A stretch of DNA of 44,124 nucleotides, from positions 1 to 44,124 of the forward strand of contig JANXSR010000417.1 of the NCBI GenBank assembly GCA_025352625.1. Direction: 5' to 3'. A model generated the notes under the pieces. It saw only the letters and a list, made by a program, of their open reading frames with translations, had not been told where the DNA came from and made no database searches. Below, in pieces: positions 26,335-34,488 of this stretch. The position numbers and the translations under genes are program-made. This DNA comes from Ferruginibacter sp. Lineage in GTDB: Bacteria; Bacteroidota; Bacteroidia; Chitinophagales; Chitinophagaceae. The stretch's first letter is position 1. Every line of letters starts with the position of its first letter.

Positions 26335-27402
26335 ATGTTGAAAATAAAAATCATTATATCATTACTGTTAATTGTTGTAATGGCTTCTGCCTTTATTTAT
26401 AATGAGCCGCCCCATAAACTTACTTATTTAAAATTATTTATACCAAGGGGCTGGCCAAAACCTACCACTGATATTTTTGCAACTAACCCACTTACAGAAG
26501 AAGGTTTTGTGTTAGGCCGAAAATTATTTTATGATGGACGTTTGAGCAAAGATGGAAATTTTCCCTGTTCCGGTTGCCACCAGCAGTTTGCTGCATTTTC
26601 TACTTATGGACATGATTTTAGCCATGGCTTTAATAACAACTTAACTAAAAGAAATGCCCCGGGCTTATTCAATCTTGCCTGGCAAAAAGAAATGCATTGG
26701 GATGGAGGTGTTAACCACCTTGAGGTACAGCCCTTGGCCCCACTTACCAATCTAAATGAGATGGCAGAAACATTACCCAATGTGTTACAAAAATTAAAAA
26801 AAGATACGGCCTATGTTAGCCTGTTTAAAGCTGCATTTAAAGATGGTGTCATCAACAGTCAACATATGCTAAAAGCGCTGGCACAATTTACCGGCAGCAT
26901 ACAATCTTATAACAGCAGGTATGATAAAGTAAAAAGAGGGGAAGACAATTTTACCATTAGTGAAAAATTAGGATATAAAATATTTTTAGATAAATGTAAT
27001 ACTTGCCACAAGGAACCTTTGTTTACAGATAATTCTTTTCGTAATAATGGTCTTATAGTCAATAGTAAATTACCGGATAGCGGGCGAATGTCTATCACAG
27101 GCAACCTTACCGATTTGTATAAATTTAAAGTTCCCAGTTTAAGAAACTGTAGCATCACTATTCCGTATATGCATGATGGACGTATGTTTAGCCTAAGCAA
27201 AGTTATAGACCATTACCGCAAAGGGATTGATACAACACAAGCAACATTAGATACCTTATTAAAAAAAAGGCTTATTATATCTGAACAGGAAAGAATAGAT
27301 CTTCTTTCTTTTTTATATACTTTAAGAGATGAGGATTTGCTAAAAGATACACGTTTTGCACCTCCTAATTATATTCAGCCAGCAGCGAAACAAGAACATT
27401 AA
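26335..27402 (+). CDS. Diheme cytochrome c peroxidase family protein (MbnH/MauG-like)
   Basis: A 355-residue exported protein with an N-terminal hydrophobic signal or anchor (IIISLLLIVVMASAF). Two heme c sites are present: CSGCH (C78, C81, H82) and CNTCH (C221, C224, H225). Family motifs include FYDGRLSKDGNFPC, RNAPGLFNLAW, HWDGGVNHLEVQ and TIPYMHDGRMFSL. This is the CCP/MauG/MbnH superfamily, which uses peroxide or oxygen to reach bis-Fe(IV) states. Being 14 bp behind the MbnP-like gene, its likely substrate is a tryptophan of that protein rather than peroxide alone. Ordinary cytochrome c peroxidase activity remains possible. Confidence 0.9.
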   Translation: MLKIKIIISLLLIVVMASAFIYNEPPHKLTYLKLFIPRGWPKPTTDIFATNPLTEEGFVLGRKLFYDGRLSKDGNFPCSGCHQQFAAFSTYGHDFSHGFNNNLTKRNAPGLFNLAWQKEMHWDGGVNHLEVQPLAPLTNLNEMAETLPNVLQKLKKDTAYVSLFKAAFKDGVINSQHMLKALAQFTGSIQSYNSRYDKVKRGEDNFTISEKLGYKIFLDKCNTCHKEPLFTDNSFRNNGLIVNSKLPDSGRMSITGNLTDLYKFKVPSLRNCSITIPYMHDGRMFSLSKVIDHYRKGIDTTQATLDTLLKKRLIISEQERIDLLSFLYTLRDEDLLKDTRFAPPNYIQPAAKQEH

Positions 27403-27484
27403 TTTTACAATTCTCCCTAGTAATATAGCTCCTGAAAAATGATACCGGCTTTATGGTTGTTTAAGGCAATTTAAATAAAAAAGG

Positions 27485-27492
27485 TAAATTTG
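27485..27492 (+). promoter_or_regulatory. -7 promoter box TAAATTTG of the arfB-like gene
   Basis: A perfect TAnnTTTG ending 3 nt before the ATG at 27496. It contains the TTG chosen as start in the ORF track and rules it out; a leaderless mRNA is predicted. Confidence 0.6.
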
Positions 27493-27495
27493 AAA

Positions 27496-27888
27496 ATGGA
27501 TATTACAACAGAAATAAAATTTAAAACTGCACGCAGTGGTGGTAAGGGAGGTCAAAATGTAAACAAAGTGGAAAGCATGGTTGAGGGGTATTGGAATATA
27601 GAAAATTCAACATTGTTTAATGAAGATCAAAAAAAACTCATTACGGCTAAATTGATCAATAAGATAAATGCTGATGGAAACCTGCTCGTAAAAAGTCAGG
27701 TTGACCGCAGCCAATTGGGTAATAAATTAATGGTAATTAAAAAAATGAATGAGCTGGTAAGTAAAGCGCTTATTGTTGCAAAAAAGAGAAAACCCACAAA
27801 GCCCGGTAAAGCCGCAAAGGAAAAAAGAATTACTACCAAAAAGAAAGCTGGAGAGATAAAACAAAGCAGGATGAAAGTTAAACTGTAG
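27496..27888 (+). CDS. arfB: Peptidyl-tRNA hydrolase ArfB-like ribosome rescue factor
   Basis: A 130-residue class-I release-factor-like protein. The catalytic GGQ loop is at residues 18-20 (SGGKGGQNVNKVES), followed by the RF1 core (LVKSQVDRSQLGNK) and a long Lys/Arg-rich tail (KKRKPTKPGKAAKEKRITTKKKAG). ArfB (YaeJ) enters ribosomes stalled at a truncated mRNA, using the basic tail as sensor in the empty mRNA channel, and hydrolyses the peptidyl-tRNA. It lacks the codon-recognition domain, as expected. The ATG directly after the -7 box is used. Confidence 0.93.
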   Translation: MDITTEIKFKTARSGGKGGQNVNKVESMVEGYWNIENSTLFNEDQKKLITAKLINKINADGNLLVKSQVDRSQLGNKLMVIKKMNELVSKALIVAKKRKPTKPGKAAKEKRITTKKKAGEIKQSRMKVKL

Positions 27889-27911
27889 CCATTAAATGCA
27901 ACAGTTTTTTT
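27880..27911 (+). terminator. Candidate terminator overlapping the arfB stop codon
   Basis: AAACTGT / ACAGTTT (7 bp, 14-nt loop) followed by TTTT. The stem begins inside the last codons, so the hairpin spans the stop codon. Short stem, moderate confidence. Confidence 0.45.
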
Positions 27912-27937
27912 GTTTTATTAATTGATTAACAATTCTG

Positions 27938-28267
27938 TTAGCGGTGAGGATCGCCTTTATACCAACGAAAAATAAACCACACGAAAGATAAAAAAGAAGG
28001 TATGCCTAATAAAGATGGAAGGCCCTTCATAAAGGATGACATTTGGATTTTTGTATCCGTAATAGTTCTGTCTATAAAAATATTATTTAATAAAAATCCA
28101 AATAAAGCCGTGGTCCAGCTAACAAGTAAAACAGGGAAAAGTACGCCTGCATCTATCCTGAATTTAGTATAGATAAAAACGCTATAGGATTGAGGTGCTA
28201 AAAAAATAACACACAACAAACAACAGGAAAAAACACTTAACCACAAAGAGTATCTCCAGATTTTCAT
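27938..28267 (-). CDS. Small membrane protein of unknown function
   Basis: A 109-residue, highly hydrophobic protein. Three transmembrane helices are visible: about residues 6-27 (SLWLSVFSCCLLCVIFLAP), 41-62 (VLFPVLLVSWTTALFGFLL) and 85-102 (LLGIPSFLSFVWFIFRW). No charged pore, metal site or known signature is seen, and the family is not recognised. It is on the same strand as the upstream 212-residue exported protein, 80 bp away, and convergent with arfB. Confidence 0.7.
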   Translation of the reverse strand: MKIWRYSLWLSVFSCCLLCVIFLAPQSYSVFIYTKFRIDAGVLFPVLLVSWTTALFGFLLNNIFIDRTITDTKIQMSSFMKGLPSLLGIPSFLSFVWFIFRWYKGDPHR

Positions 28268-28347
28268 ATAACAGGTTGCGTTGTTTACAGGGTAAAAAAT
28301 AAGTGCAATTAGTTAGATTGCATTTATAGAACGAATTATATAAATCT

Positions 28348-28986
28348 TTATTGTTTACGTTTATCCTTTAACGTTTGTAATATTAGCCGTTGTTTATCTA
28401 ATTCAGCTTTTAGAGTAGCCTGTGTTTTTAAATTTTCTTCAATATCAGTTTCAATTTTAGTTTTTTTCTTCTGTAATTCACCGGCTGCTGTACTAAGCAT
28501 CAAACTATCTTTAGAAACTTTTTTTACAACTTCATCCTGTGCTCCTATTTGTTGCTCAAGATCGTACCCCGCTACTCTTTCTGTTAATCCATCAAGATAT
28601 TTTTTTGCATTACTGAATACATTTGCATCAGTTGTATCTCCAATAAATTTACCATAGCCAGCAGATATCAGCATCGTAACAGTAGTAGCATCTTTTTCTT
28701 TTCTGCTTTTTTTATCAGTTTTAAAATACAAATCGTAATAATCTGGGCCTAATTCCGGCAGCCGTACTCCTTTGTATGTTAAATATCCACTGGCATCTTT
28801 TCCTTTATAGCCTTTATTCTCAAAATAGTTATCAATCGATTTATTAACTGTCTTTTCTGGAAAAGGAACATCAAATTCAATAGCGGGTTGTTTGCTTCCC
28901 TGGTATTGTGCTGTTGCATTTCTTGCCTGAGCAAATACACTGGTAGTTGCCGCAAATGCAATTACTAAAAGGTAAATTTTTTTCAT
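28348..28986 (-). CDS. Exported protein with C-terminal coiled coil
   Basis: A 212-residue protein with a clear signal peptide (MKKIYLLVIAFAATTSVFAQ, cleavage after A19). Residues 30-140 form a mixed alpha/beta region (DVPFPEKTVNKSIDNYFENKGYK, LPELGPDYYDLYFKTDKKSR, VTMLISAGYGKFIGD) resembling periplasmic DUF-type domains of Bacteroidota. The last 60 residues (ELQKKKTKIETDIEENLKTQATLKAELDKQRLILQTLKDKR) are a long coiled coil. No enzyme motif is visible. Function unknown; probably periplasmic. Confidence 0.78.
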   Translation of the reverse strand: MKKIYLLVIAFAATTSVFAQARNATAQYQGSKQPAIEFDVPFPEKTVNKSIDNYFENKGYKGKDASGYLTYKGVRLPELGPDYYDLYFKTDKKSRKEKDATTVTMLISAGYGKFIGDTTDANVFSNAKKYLDGLTERVAGYDLEQQIGAQDEVVKKVSKDSLMLSTAAGELQKKKTKIETDIEENLKTQATLKAELDKQRLILQTLKDKRKQ

Positions 28987-29170
28987 GTCGTCATTTATAA
29001 GGTTATGGTAAAATATGATTAAGAGGCACTTTACTTATGGCCATAAAATTAAAAGAATTTGTTGTAAATATTTAAAAAGATAAGGATGCATAATAATTGA
29101 TTATTTACAGTATGCAATGAAGAACCATATTTTAATATTTCTATAAAGGGGTAATTAAAATTTATACAAG

Positions 29171-29178
29171 TAAATTTG
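29171..29178 (+). promoter_or_regulatory. -7 promoter box TAAATTTG of the flippase gene
   Basis: A perfect TAnnTTTG whose last three bases are the TTG used as start (29176) in the ORF track. Translation must therefore begin downstream. Confidence 0.6.
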
Positions 29179-29196
29179 TCCCTAAACAATTTCTCA

Positions 29197-30702
29197 TTGA
29201 GTAGTATCAAAAAATTAGCGTCTCAAACAATGTGGTATGGGGTTAGCTCTATTGCCGCCAGGTTTATCAATAACCTGCTTACACCTTATCTAACCTATTC
29301 TGATAATATTACCACCGCTGACTATGGCATTCAGGCATTGGTTTATTCTGCCATTCCATTATTAAATATCATTTTTACTTACGGCTTCGAAACAACTTAT
29401 TTTCGCTTTTCTTCCAAAGAAGAAAACAAGGCAACTATTTACAGCACGTCATTTCTTTCGCTGTTTTTTTCTACTATACTTTTCACCACACTGCTTTGGA
29501 TTAGCCGAAATACTTTTGGTAATGTGATTGGGCTAGGCAATTATCCGGAAATAATTAAGCTGGCTATTTTAGTAATAGCAGTAGATGCGTTGAGCCGAAT
29601 TCCTTTGGCAAGATTAAGGCAGGACGGGAGACCCAGAAAATATGCCTTTGTAATTATTGTTGGTATTTTATTCAATATATTTTTTACTTGGTTTTTTGTC
29701 GGTTATTGTTTCAATGCATTAAAAAATGACCCTGATAGTTGGGTTAGTCTTTTCTATTCCAAAGGACACGTGATTTATTATGTGGTGCTCGCTAATCTCA
29801 TCCAGGCCATTGTTACGCTATTATTGCTGTCATCCGAAATAGCAAAAGTTAGGTTTAAGTTTGATGCCAAATTATGGAAGCAGATGATGATCTACTCCAT
29901 GCCGCTTATTATCGTTGGCATGGGCGGCATGGTGAATGAAGTTTTTGACAGGCTGATGCTGCGTTGGTGGCTGCCTGGCAATGTATTGTCAAGAGAGACG
30001 CAAGTAGGGATCTACGGTGCCTGTTACAAGATATCGATCCTCATCACGCTGTTTATAAACGCTTTCCGCATGGGCGCCGAACCCTTCTTTTTCAAACAGG
30101 CTGATGGGCAAAACCCTCAACGTATATTCGCCAGGGTAATGAAATTTTTTGTAATCATTATTTGTATCATGTTCCTGGCAGTAAGCCTGTACATGCCCAT
30201 CTGGAAAAATTTTATCGGGCCAAGATATTGGTCTGGCTTGTCAGTAGTGCCAATATTATTGCTGGCCAATATGTTCCTCGGCATCTACTACAATTTAAGT
30301 GTATGGTACAAACTCAGTAACAAAACATCTGCCGGCGCATGGATCACAATTGGCGGTGTTGTTATTACCACGGGTATAAATTATTTATTTATCCCAACCT
30401 ACGGATACATGGCTTGTGCATGGGCAACTTTTTTATGTTATGGCAGTATGATGGTAGCCTCTTTTGTTTGGGGCCAGAAAGAATACCGTATACCATATGC
30501 CTGGAAAAAATTATTGGCTTACATGGTTATTGTGGTGTTGCTTTTCTTTGCCCACAAAGGTATTACGGCAATTTGGAGCAACACCATTTTTAGTTTGGTC
30601 GTGGCAACCATATTGGTAAGCATTTATTTATGGTTTATTGGAAATACAGAAAAAAAGGAACTGCCACAACTCCCAATCATTGGAAAATATTTTAAAAAAT
30701 AG
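29197..30702 (+). CDS. Polysaccharide/O-antigen flippase (Wzx/MATE-like)
   Basis: A multi-pass membrane protein of about 501 residues with some 12-14 transmembrane helices, of the MOP superfamily that flips undecaprenyl-linked saccharides across the inner membrane. SSIKKLASQTMWYGVSSIAARFINNLLTPYLT is the typical N-terminus, and ARLRQDGRPRKYA and MGAEPFFFKQAD are recurrent in Bacteroidota members. The track's TTG at 29176 lies inside the -7 box; I choose the TTG at 29197 (SSIKKLA as residues 2-8), 18 nt after the box. An ATG at 29230 is a less likely alternative because it cuts the first amphipathic segment. No glycosyltransferases are nearby, so the transported glycan is unknown. Confidence 0.85.
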   Translation: MSSIKKLASQTMWYGVSSIAARFINNLLTPYLTYSDNITTADYGIQALVYSAIPLLNIIFTYGFETTYFRFSSKEENKATIYSTSFLSLFFSTILFTTLLWISRNTFGNVIGLGNYPEIIKLAILVIAVDALSRIPLARLRQDGRPRKYAFVIIVGILFNIFFTWFFVGYCFNALKNDPDSWVSLFYSKGHVIYYVVLANLIQAIVTLLLLSSEIAKVRFKFDAKLWKQMMIYSMPLIIVGMGGMVNEVFDRLMLRWWLPGNVLSRETQVGIYGACYKISILITLFINAFRMGAEPFFFKQADGQNPQRIFARVMKFFVIIICIMFLAVSLYMPIWKNFIGPRYWSGLSVVPILLLANMFLGIYYNLSVWYKLSNKTSAGAWITIGGVVITTGINYLFIPTYGYMACAWATFLCYGSMMVASFVWGQKEYRIPYAWKKLLAYMVIVVLLFFAHKGITAIWSNTIFSLVVATILVSIYLWFIGNTEKKELPQLPIIGKYFKK

Positions 30703-30783
30703 CAGCTCCATTACTTCTTTTTAAATAAGGCAAGTAAGTATATTTACTTTGTTGATAATTCTATACACTTAAGCAGTTGCTGC

Positions 30784-31902
30784 ATGCATTCAATCATTTT
30801 ACTTTTTCGCCGCATAATTAAATTTTTTTTAGCAAGACCGGTAACCTGGTTAGCAGATAGATTTTCCTCTTCGCCTAAAAGAGAAAATGTAATGGCTTCT
30901 TTATCTAAATTGTACGAAGAATCTGTAGACCAGCCCGGTAAAAAAAGTGGCAGCATGTTTAGCTTTGATCCTCATAACAGATCAATCATCATTTTTTCTG
31001 ACCAACATAAAGGAGCAAGAAATGGCGCAGATGATTTTGCTGTGGCAGCAGATAATTACAAAGCTGCACTTGACTATTACCATCAAAATAATTTCTTTTA
31101 TGTAAATCTTGGCGATAGTGAGGAATTGTGGGAGAACAATGTTTTTAGTGTAATAAAACACAATGCAGATGTATTTGAAAAGGAAAAATTATTTGTTGAC
31201 AGTAACACGTACTGCAAAATAATTGGCAATCACGATTTGTATTGGAAGAATGATCCCTTTGCCCAAATACAAATAAAAAAAATCTACGGCAGAGAAATAA
31301 AGATTTTTGAAGGCATTGTATTGAGGGTGCAATTGAATGGAAAAAGTATCGATATATTTTGTACCCACGGTCACCAGGGTGATGCACAAAGTGATGGTAA
31401 CTGGTTTAGCAAATGGTTTGTGAGTTATATATGGGGACCATTGCAGGCGATTTTAGACATTAATACCAACAGCCCTTCTACCAACGATGAAAAAAAAACG
31501 TTGCATAATGAAATGATGTATGAATGGAGTATTGATCAAAAAAATGTAATCCTGATTACGGGGCATACCCACCAACCTGTTTTTAATTCCCTTACACATT
31601 TGGAAAGGCTGTATTTGAGGTTAGAAGAAGCGCAGGAATTAAAAGATGCCGCCGCCATTGCGACCATTGAAAATGAAATACCAAAGCGGAGAAGGGAATA
31701 CGATTTTTTAAATCATTCTTTCAGGAATATGAATCCCAGTTATTTTAATACAGGCTGCTGCTGTTTTGAAGACGGAAACATCACCGGAATCGAAATTTCT
31801 GGCGATGCAATCCGCTTAATCAGGTGGTCGAAAATAAACGGCGTTTCTACAAGGTCAGTAGCAGAGGAGGACAAACTTTTGGATCTTGCTCAAAGAATTT
31901 AA
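30784..31902 (+). CDS. Calcineurin-like metallophosphoesterase
   Basis: A 372-residue dimetal phosphoesterase. All metal motifs are visible: IIIFSDQHKGARNG (D-x-H, with Q between), VNLGDSEELWENN (GD-x2-E), IIGNHDLYW (GNHD), FCTHGHQGD (GH-type loop) and ILITGHTHQPVFN (GHTH). A large insertion of about 60 residues after THGHQGD and a helical segment after GHTH (RLYLRLEEAQELKDAAAIATIE) set it apart from UDP-2,3-diacylglucosamine hydrolase LpxH, although a role in envelope lipid metabolism cannot be excluded. The N-terminal 50 residues are basic and hydrophobic and could be a membrane anchor. Substrate unknown. Confidence 0.88.
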   Translation: MHSIILLFRRIIKFFLARPVTWLADRFSSSPKRENVMASLSKLYEESVDQPGKKSGSMFSFDPHNRSIIIFSDQHKGARNGADDFAVAADNYKAALDYYHQNNFFYVNLGDSEELWENNVFSVIKHNADVFEKEKLFVDSNTYCKIIGNHDLYWKNDPFAQIQIKKIYGREIKIFEGIVLRVQLNGKSIDIFCTHGHQGDAQSDGNWFSKWFVSYIWGPLQAILDINTNSPSTNDEKKTLHNEMMYEWSIDQKNVILITGHTHQPVFNSLTHLERLYLRLEEAQELKDAAAIATIENEIPKRRREYDFLNHSFRNMNPSYFNTGCCCFEDGNITGIEISGDAIRLIRWSKINGVSTRSVAEEDKLLDLAQRI

Positions 31903-32036
31903 TTAGTCATCCGTTGTGTGAACTTTATTCTTCAAAATTTGTTTTTAAAACTTAAATTTTACACAACAGTGATTGTAAAATAAATACCATTTTTTACCCT
32001 GCAAATCATCAGACATTTGCATCCTAAACAAAAAAT

Positions 32037-33104
32037 ATGTCGCTACTTTTTCAACCACTTACTATAAGAAATGTGCAGTTAAAAAACAGGATCGTTGTTT
32101 CACCCATGTGCCAGTACTCGGCCACTGATGGCTTTGCTACAGACTGGCACCTGGTGCACCTCGGCAGCCGTGCTGTTGGCGGTGCAGCACTTATTATTAT
32201 GGAAGCAACGGCAGTTTCTCCTGAAGGAAGAATTTCTCCCGGCGATCTTGGCATTTGGAAAAAAGAGCACATCGATTTTCTTAAACGGATAACTGCTTTT
32301 ATTGAAACACAGGGTGCTGTACCTGCAATACAACTGGCGCATGCAGGGCGTAAGGCCAGCCATCATGTGCCATGGAAAGGTAATAAAGCGTTAACGCCTG
32401 AAGAAGGTGCCTGGCAAACAGTCGCCCCGTCTGCTATTCCTCATACCGATGGAGAGCCGTTGCCCAAAGCAATGACCATAGAAGATATTGAAAAATTGAA
32501 AAACGATTTTTCTGCTGCCACTGAACGGGCACTAAAAGCTGGTTTTAAACTGATTGAAATACATGCGGCGCATGGCTATTTACTTAATGAATTTATGTCG
32601 CCCGTCAGCAATCAGCGCAGGGATGAATATGGAGGCAGTTTTGAAAACCGAATTCGTTTATTGACTGAAATTGTAACCAACACCAGAAACATCATTGGCG
32701 AAACTGTACCATTGTTTGTTCGCATCTCTTCTACCGATTGGGTAGCTGAAGGCTGGAATGAAGAAGACTCTGTGGTGCTGGCCCGCATTTTAAAAGATAA
32801 AGGTGTCGACTTAATTGATTGTTCTTCGGGAGGAAATTCATCGGAACAAAAAATTCCTTTGGCCCCAATGTACCAGGTACAATTTGCAGAAAAAATAAAA
32901 AAAGAAACGGGTATTTTAACAGGTGCAGTGGGGCTTATTACCAGTGTAACAGAAGCCGAACAAATATTAAATAACCAGCAGGCTGACGTAATTATACTAG
33001 CCCGCCAGTTATTACGGGATCCTTATTTTCCATTACATGCCGCCAAAGAATTGGATGATGATATTATTTGGCCGGTGCAATATGACAGAGCAAAACGGTA
33101 TTGA
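32037..33104 (+). CDS. Old yellow enzyme (YqjM-like NADH:flavin oxidoreductase)
   Basis: A 355-residue FMN TIM-barrel ene-reductase of the thermophilic-like/YqjM class. The redox-sensing cysteine is C25 (VSPMCQYSATDG), HAGRKASHH follows, the substrate-binding histidines are H176 and H179 (EIHAAHGYLLNEF), and SNQRRDEYGGSFENR is conserved. These enzymes reduce C=C bonds of enones with NAD(P)H and often act in stress defence. The gene is intact, but its last 185 bp are repeated 1600 bp downstream, after a nuclease gene, which suggests that its 3' end was replaced by an inserted element. Confidence 0.95.
   Translation: MSLLFQPLTIRNVQLKNRIVVSPMCQYSATDGFATDWHLVHLGSRAVGGAALIIMEATAVSPEGRISPGDLGIWKKEHIDFLKRITAFIETQGAVPAIQLAHAGRKASHHVPWKGNKALTPEEGAWQTVAPSAIPHTDGEPLPKAMTIEDIEKLKNDFSAATERALKAGFKLIEIHAAHGYLLNEFMSPVSNQRRDEYGGSFENRIRLLTEIVTNTRNIIGETVPLFVRISSTDWVAEGWNEEDSVVLARILKDKGVDLIDCSSGGNSSEQKIPLAPMYQVQFAEKIKKETGILTGAVGLITSVTEAEQILNNQQADVIILARQLLRDPYFPLHAAKELDDDIIWPVQYDRAKRY
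32913..33097 (+). repeat. 185-bp direct repeat, copy 1 (3' end of the intact OYE gene)
   Basis: Aligns without gaps to 34513-34697 at a constant offset of 1600. I count 12 differences by eye; most are synonymous, three change an amino acid (K to N, D to G, I to V). Confidence 0.95.
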
Positions 33105-33227
33105 TTTATTTTGCAGTGTTGGTAATGTTTCGGGACGAGACAGCTGTTGTACATTCGCCCTTCTGTAAGCTGTATCAAACTGCATACATTGTCCAATGAA
33201 GCAGGGTGTATTCCAGAAGCGTAGGAA

Positions 33228-33298
33228 CAAGGCAGGCTCATTTGCAAGGTTAGCTTTTGTGTGTCGGCTTTGTGTGCGTTGCAAATGTGCCTGCCTTG
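33228..33298. repeat. Long imperfect inverted repeat (hairpin) between OYE and nuclease genes
   Basis: CAAGGCAGGCTCATTTGCAA (33228-33247) is complementary at 19 of 20 positions to the right arm (33279-33298), with a 31-nt loop that contains TTTGTGTG twice. The right arm is part of a 24-nt sequence found again at the right junction of the element. No U tail follows, so it is not a normal terminator. Confidence 0.8.
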
Positions 33299-33302
33299 GT
33301 GC
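33279..33302 (+). repeat. 24-nt direct repeat, copy 1 (right arm of hairpin)
   Basis: Begins TTGCAAATGTGCCTGCC and continues TTGGTGC; 23 of 24 positions match 34489-34512. The two copies flank the nuclease gene in the same orientation. Confidence 0.85.
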
Positions 33303-33342
33303 GTTGGCTATTAGAGACTTCGTTTATTCTGTCCAAACGATG

Positions 33343-34410
33343 TTACTCGCTGTCAATTATTTCTTTTACTTTGTTTTCCAACACTTTTTTGTCAGGCAAA
33401 TACAGTTGATATTTTGAAACAAAAATTTTATTGGCAAGTCCGCCTGTGGCATATTTTACAGTATATTCATGCTTGTCTGCCGCAATGATAATCCCTATTG
33501 GTTCATTGTCTCCCTCTGTATTTTCTTCTTCTTTAAAATAGTTTAAATAAAGGTTCATCTGTCCAATGTCTTGATGTTTCACTTTTCTTATTTTGAGGTC
33601 TATGAGAACAAAGCATTTAAGTATGCGGTGATAAAAAACAAGGTCAATATAATTGTGTTCATTGTCAACCGTAATTTTAAATTGTCTTGCTACAAATGAA
33701 AAGCCTTTCCCAAGTTCCAATAAAAAACTTTGCAGGTTATCAACAAGCTTTTTTTCAAACCCTCTTTCTTTTAAAATTTTATCTTTTGGCAATTCAAGAA
33801 ACTCAAAAACGTAGGGGTCTTTAATAGCGTCTTTAGCAACAATTAATTCGTGTCCTTTGTCTGCTAAAGCCAATACTCCCTTTTTATCTTTGCTTAAAGC
33901 TAAGCGTTGAAACAAAGCAGAATTAATTTGTCGTTTCATTTCTCTGAAACTCCAATTCTCTTTGATTGTTTGCCTTTCGTAGAAAGCCCTTGCCAAGTCG
34001 TCTGAAACGGTCAATAATTCAGCATAATGGCTCCAACTTAGCAATATGCCAGACAGTGTCTGGCTTTTTGCAGATTTGCCAGACGGTGTCTGGCGAATCT
34101 CCGATTTTCCAAACACCGTCTGGAAATTTGGGTATTTGATATAGAAAAGCCGCATCAGTTGCAGATTAGAACGGCTGAATCCTTTGCCAAATTTTGTTTT
34201 TAAATCTTTGGATAAAGAAACCAATAATTCTGACCCGTATTCTGCCCGTTCTTTCCCTTGCTGTTCAAATTCAACAATGTATCTGCCAATTTCCCAATTA
34301 GCTTTCACTAATTCAGTGTTGATTGCTTTGATAGCATTTTCTCTTGCCTTTTGAAGGGTAGAACCAATGTTATCAAGTAACTGGTTGTATTTATTTTTAC
34401 TAAGATTCAT
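33343..34410 (-). CDS. DUF1016/YhcG-type PD-(D/E)XK nuclease
   Basis: A 355-residue protein. Residues 1-90 are the DUF1016 N-terminal helical region (AREKAI-like helix, [26 protein letters not shown]) and SWSHYAELL (126-134) follows. The C-terminal nuclease domain has the family's catalytic pattern [22 protein letters not shown] (D256; D271-x-K273) and QMNLYLNYF. Such proteins are predicted DNases often found near restriction systems or in defence islands, but here it is alone. Between the two parts lie three decapeptide repeats (Q97, Q107, Q117) not needed by the fold. The gene is opposite to OYE and lies inside the duplicated OYE end. Target unknown. Confidence 0.9.
   Translation of the reverse strand: MNLSKNKYNQLLDNIGSTLQKARENAIKAINTELVKANWEIGRYIVEFEQQGKERAEYGSELLVSLSKDLKTKFGKGFSRSNLQLMRLFYIKYPNFQTVFGKSEIRQTPSGKSAKSQTLSGILLSWSHYAELLTVSDDLARAFYERQTIKENWSFREMKRQINSALFQRLALSKDKKGVLALADKGHELIVAKDAIKDPYVFEFLELPKDKILKERGFEKKLVDNLQSFLLELGKGFSFVARQFKITVDNEHNYIDLVFYHRILKCFVLIDLKIRKVKHQDIGQMNLYLNYFKEEENTEGDNEPIGIIIAADKHEYTVKYATGGLANKIFVSKYQLYLPDKKVLENKVKEIIDSE
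34049..34123. repeat. Three 30-bp-spaced palindromic repeats inside the nuclease gene
   Basis: CCAGACAGTGTCTGG (34049-34063), CCAGACGGTGTCTGG (34079-34093) and CCAAACACCGTCTGG (34109-34123) are spaced exactly 30 bp. The first is a perfect 7+7 inverted repeat around one base; the others carry one and two mismatches. In protein they read QTVFGK, QTPSGK and QTLSG. Confidence 0.9.
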
Positions 34411-34488
34411 TTTGTAAAATTAAAAAATTATATGCTGCCGAATAAATTTTTAGGGGTCAGAAAATTTTCTGGCTTAACCGCATTTACC

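Noticed and set aside
29880-30330. Apparently higher G+C in the middle of the flippase gene, possible mosaic
   Set aside because: The impression is by eye only and the protein is continuous and typical; a sliding-window GC and codon analysis would be needed.
33228-33310. Integron attC-like site
   Set aside because: The GTTRRRY / RYYYAAC core pair is not present (GTTAGCT and GTTGGCT do not fit) and no integron integrase is seen.
33196-33417. 73-residue ORF MKQGVFQKRRNKAGSF... in the OYE-nuclease gap
   Set aside because: Runs through the hairpin and into the 3' end of the nuclease gene; low-complexity Cys-rich translation with no family.
34049-34123. CRISPR-like array because of the regular 30-bp spacing
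   Set aside because: Repeats are 15 bp, imperfect, in frame inside a coding sequence, and the spacers encode related peptides; no cas genes.
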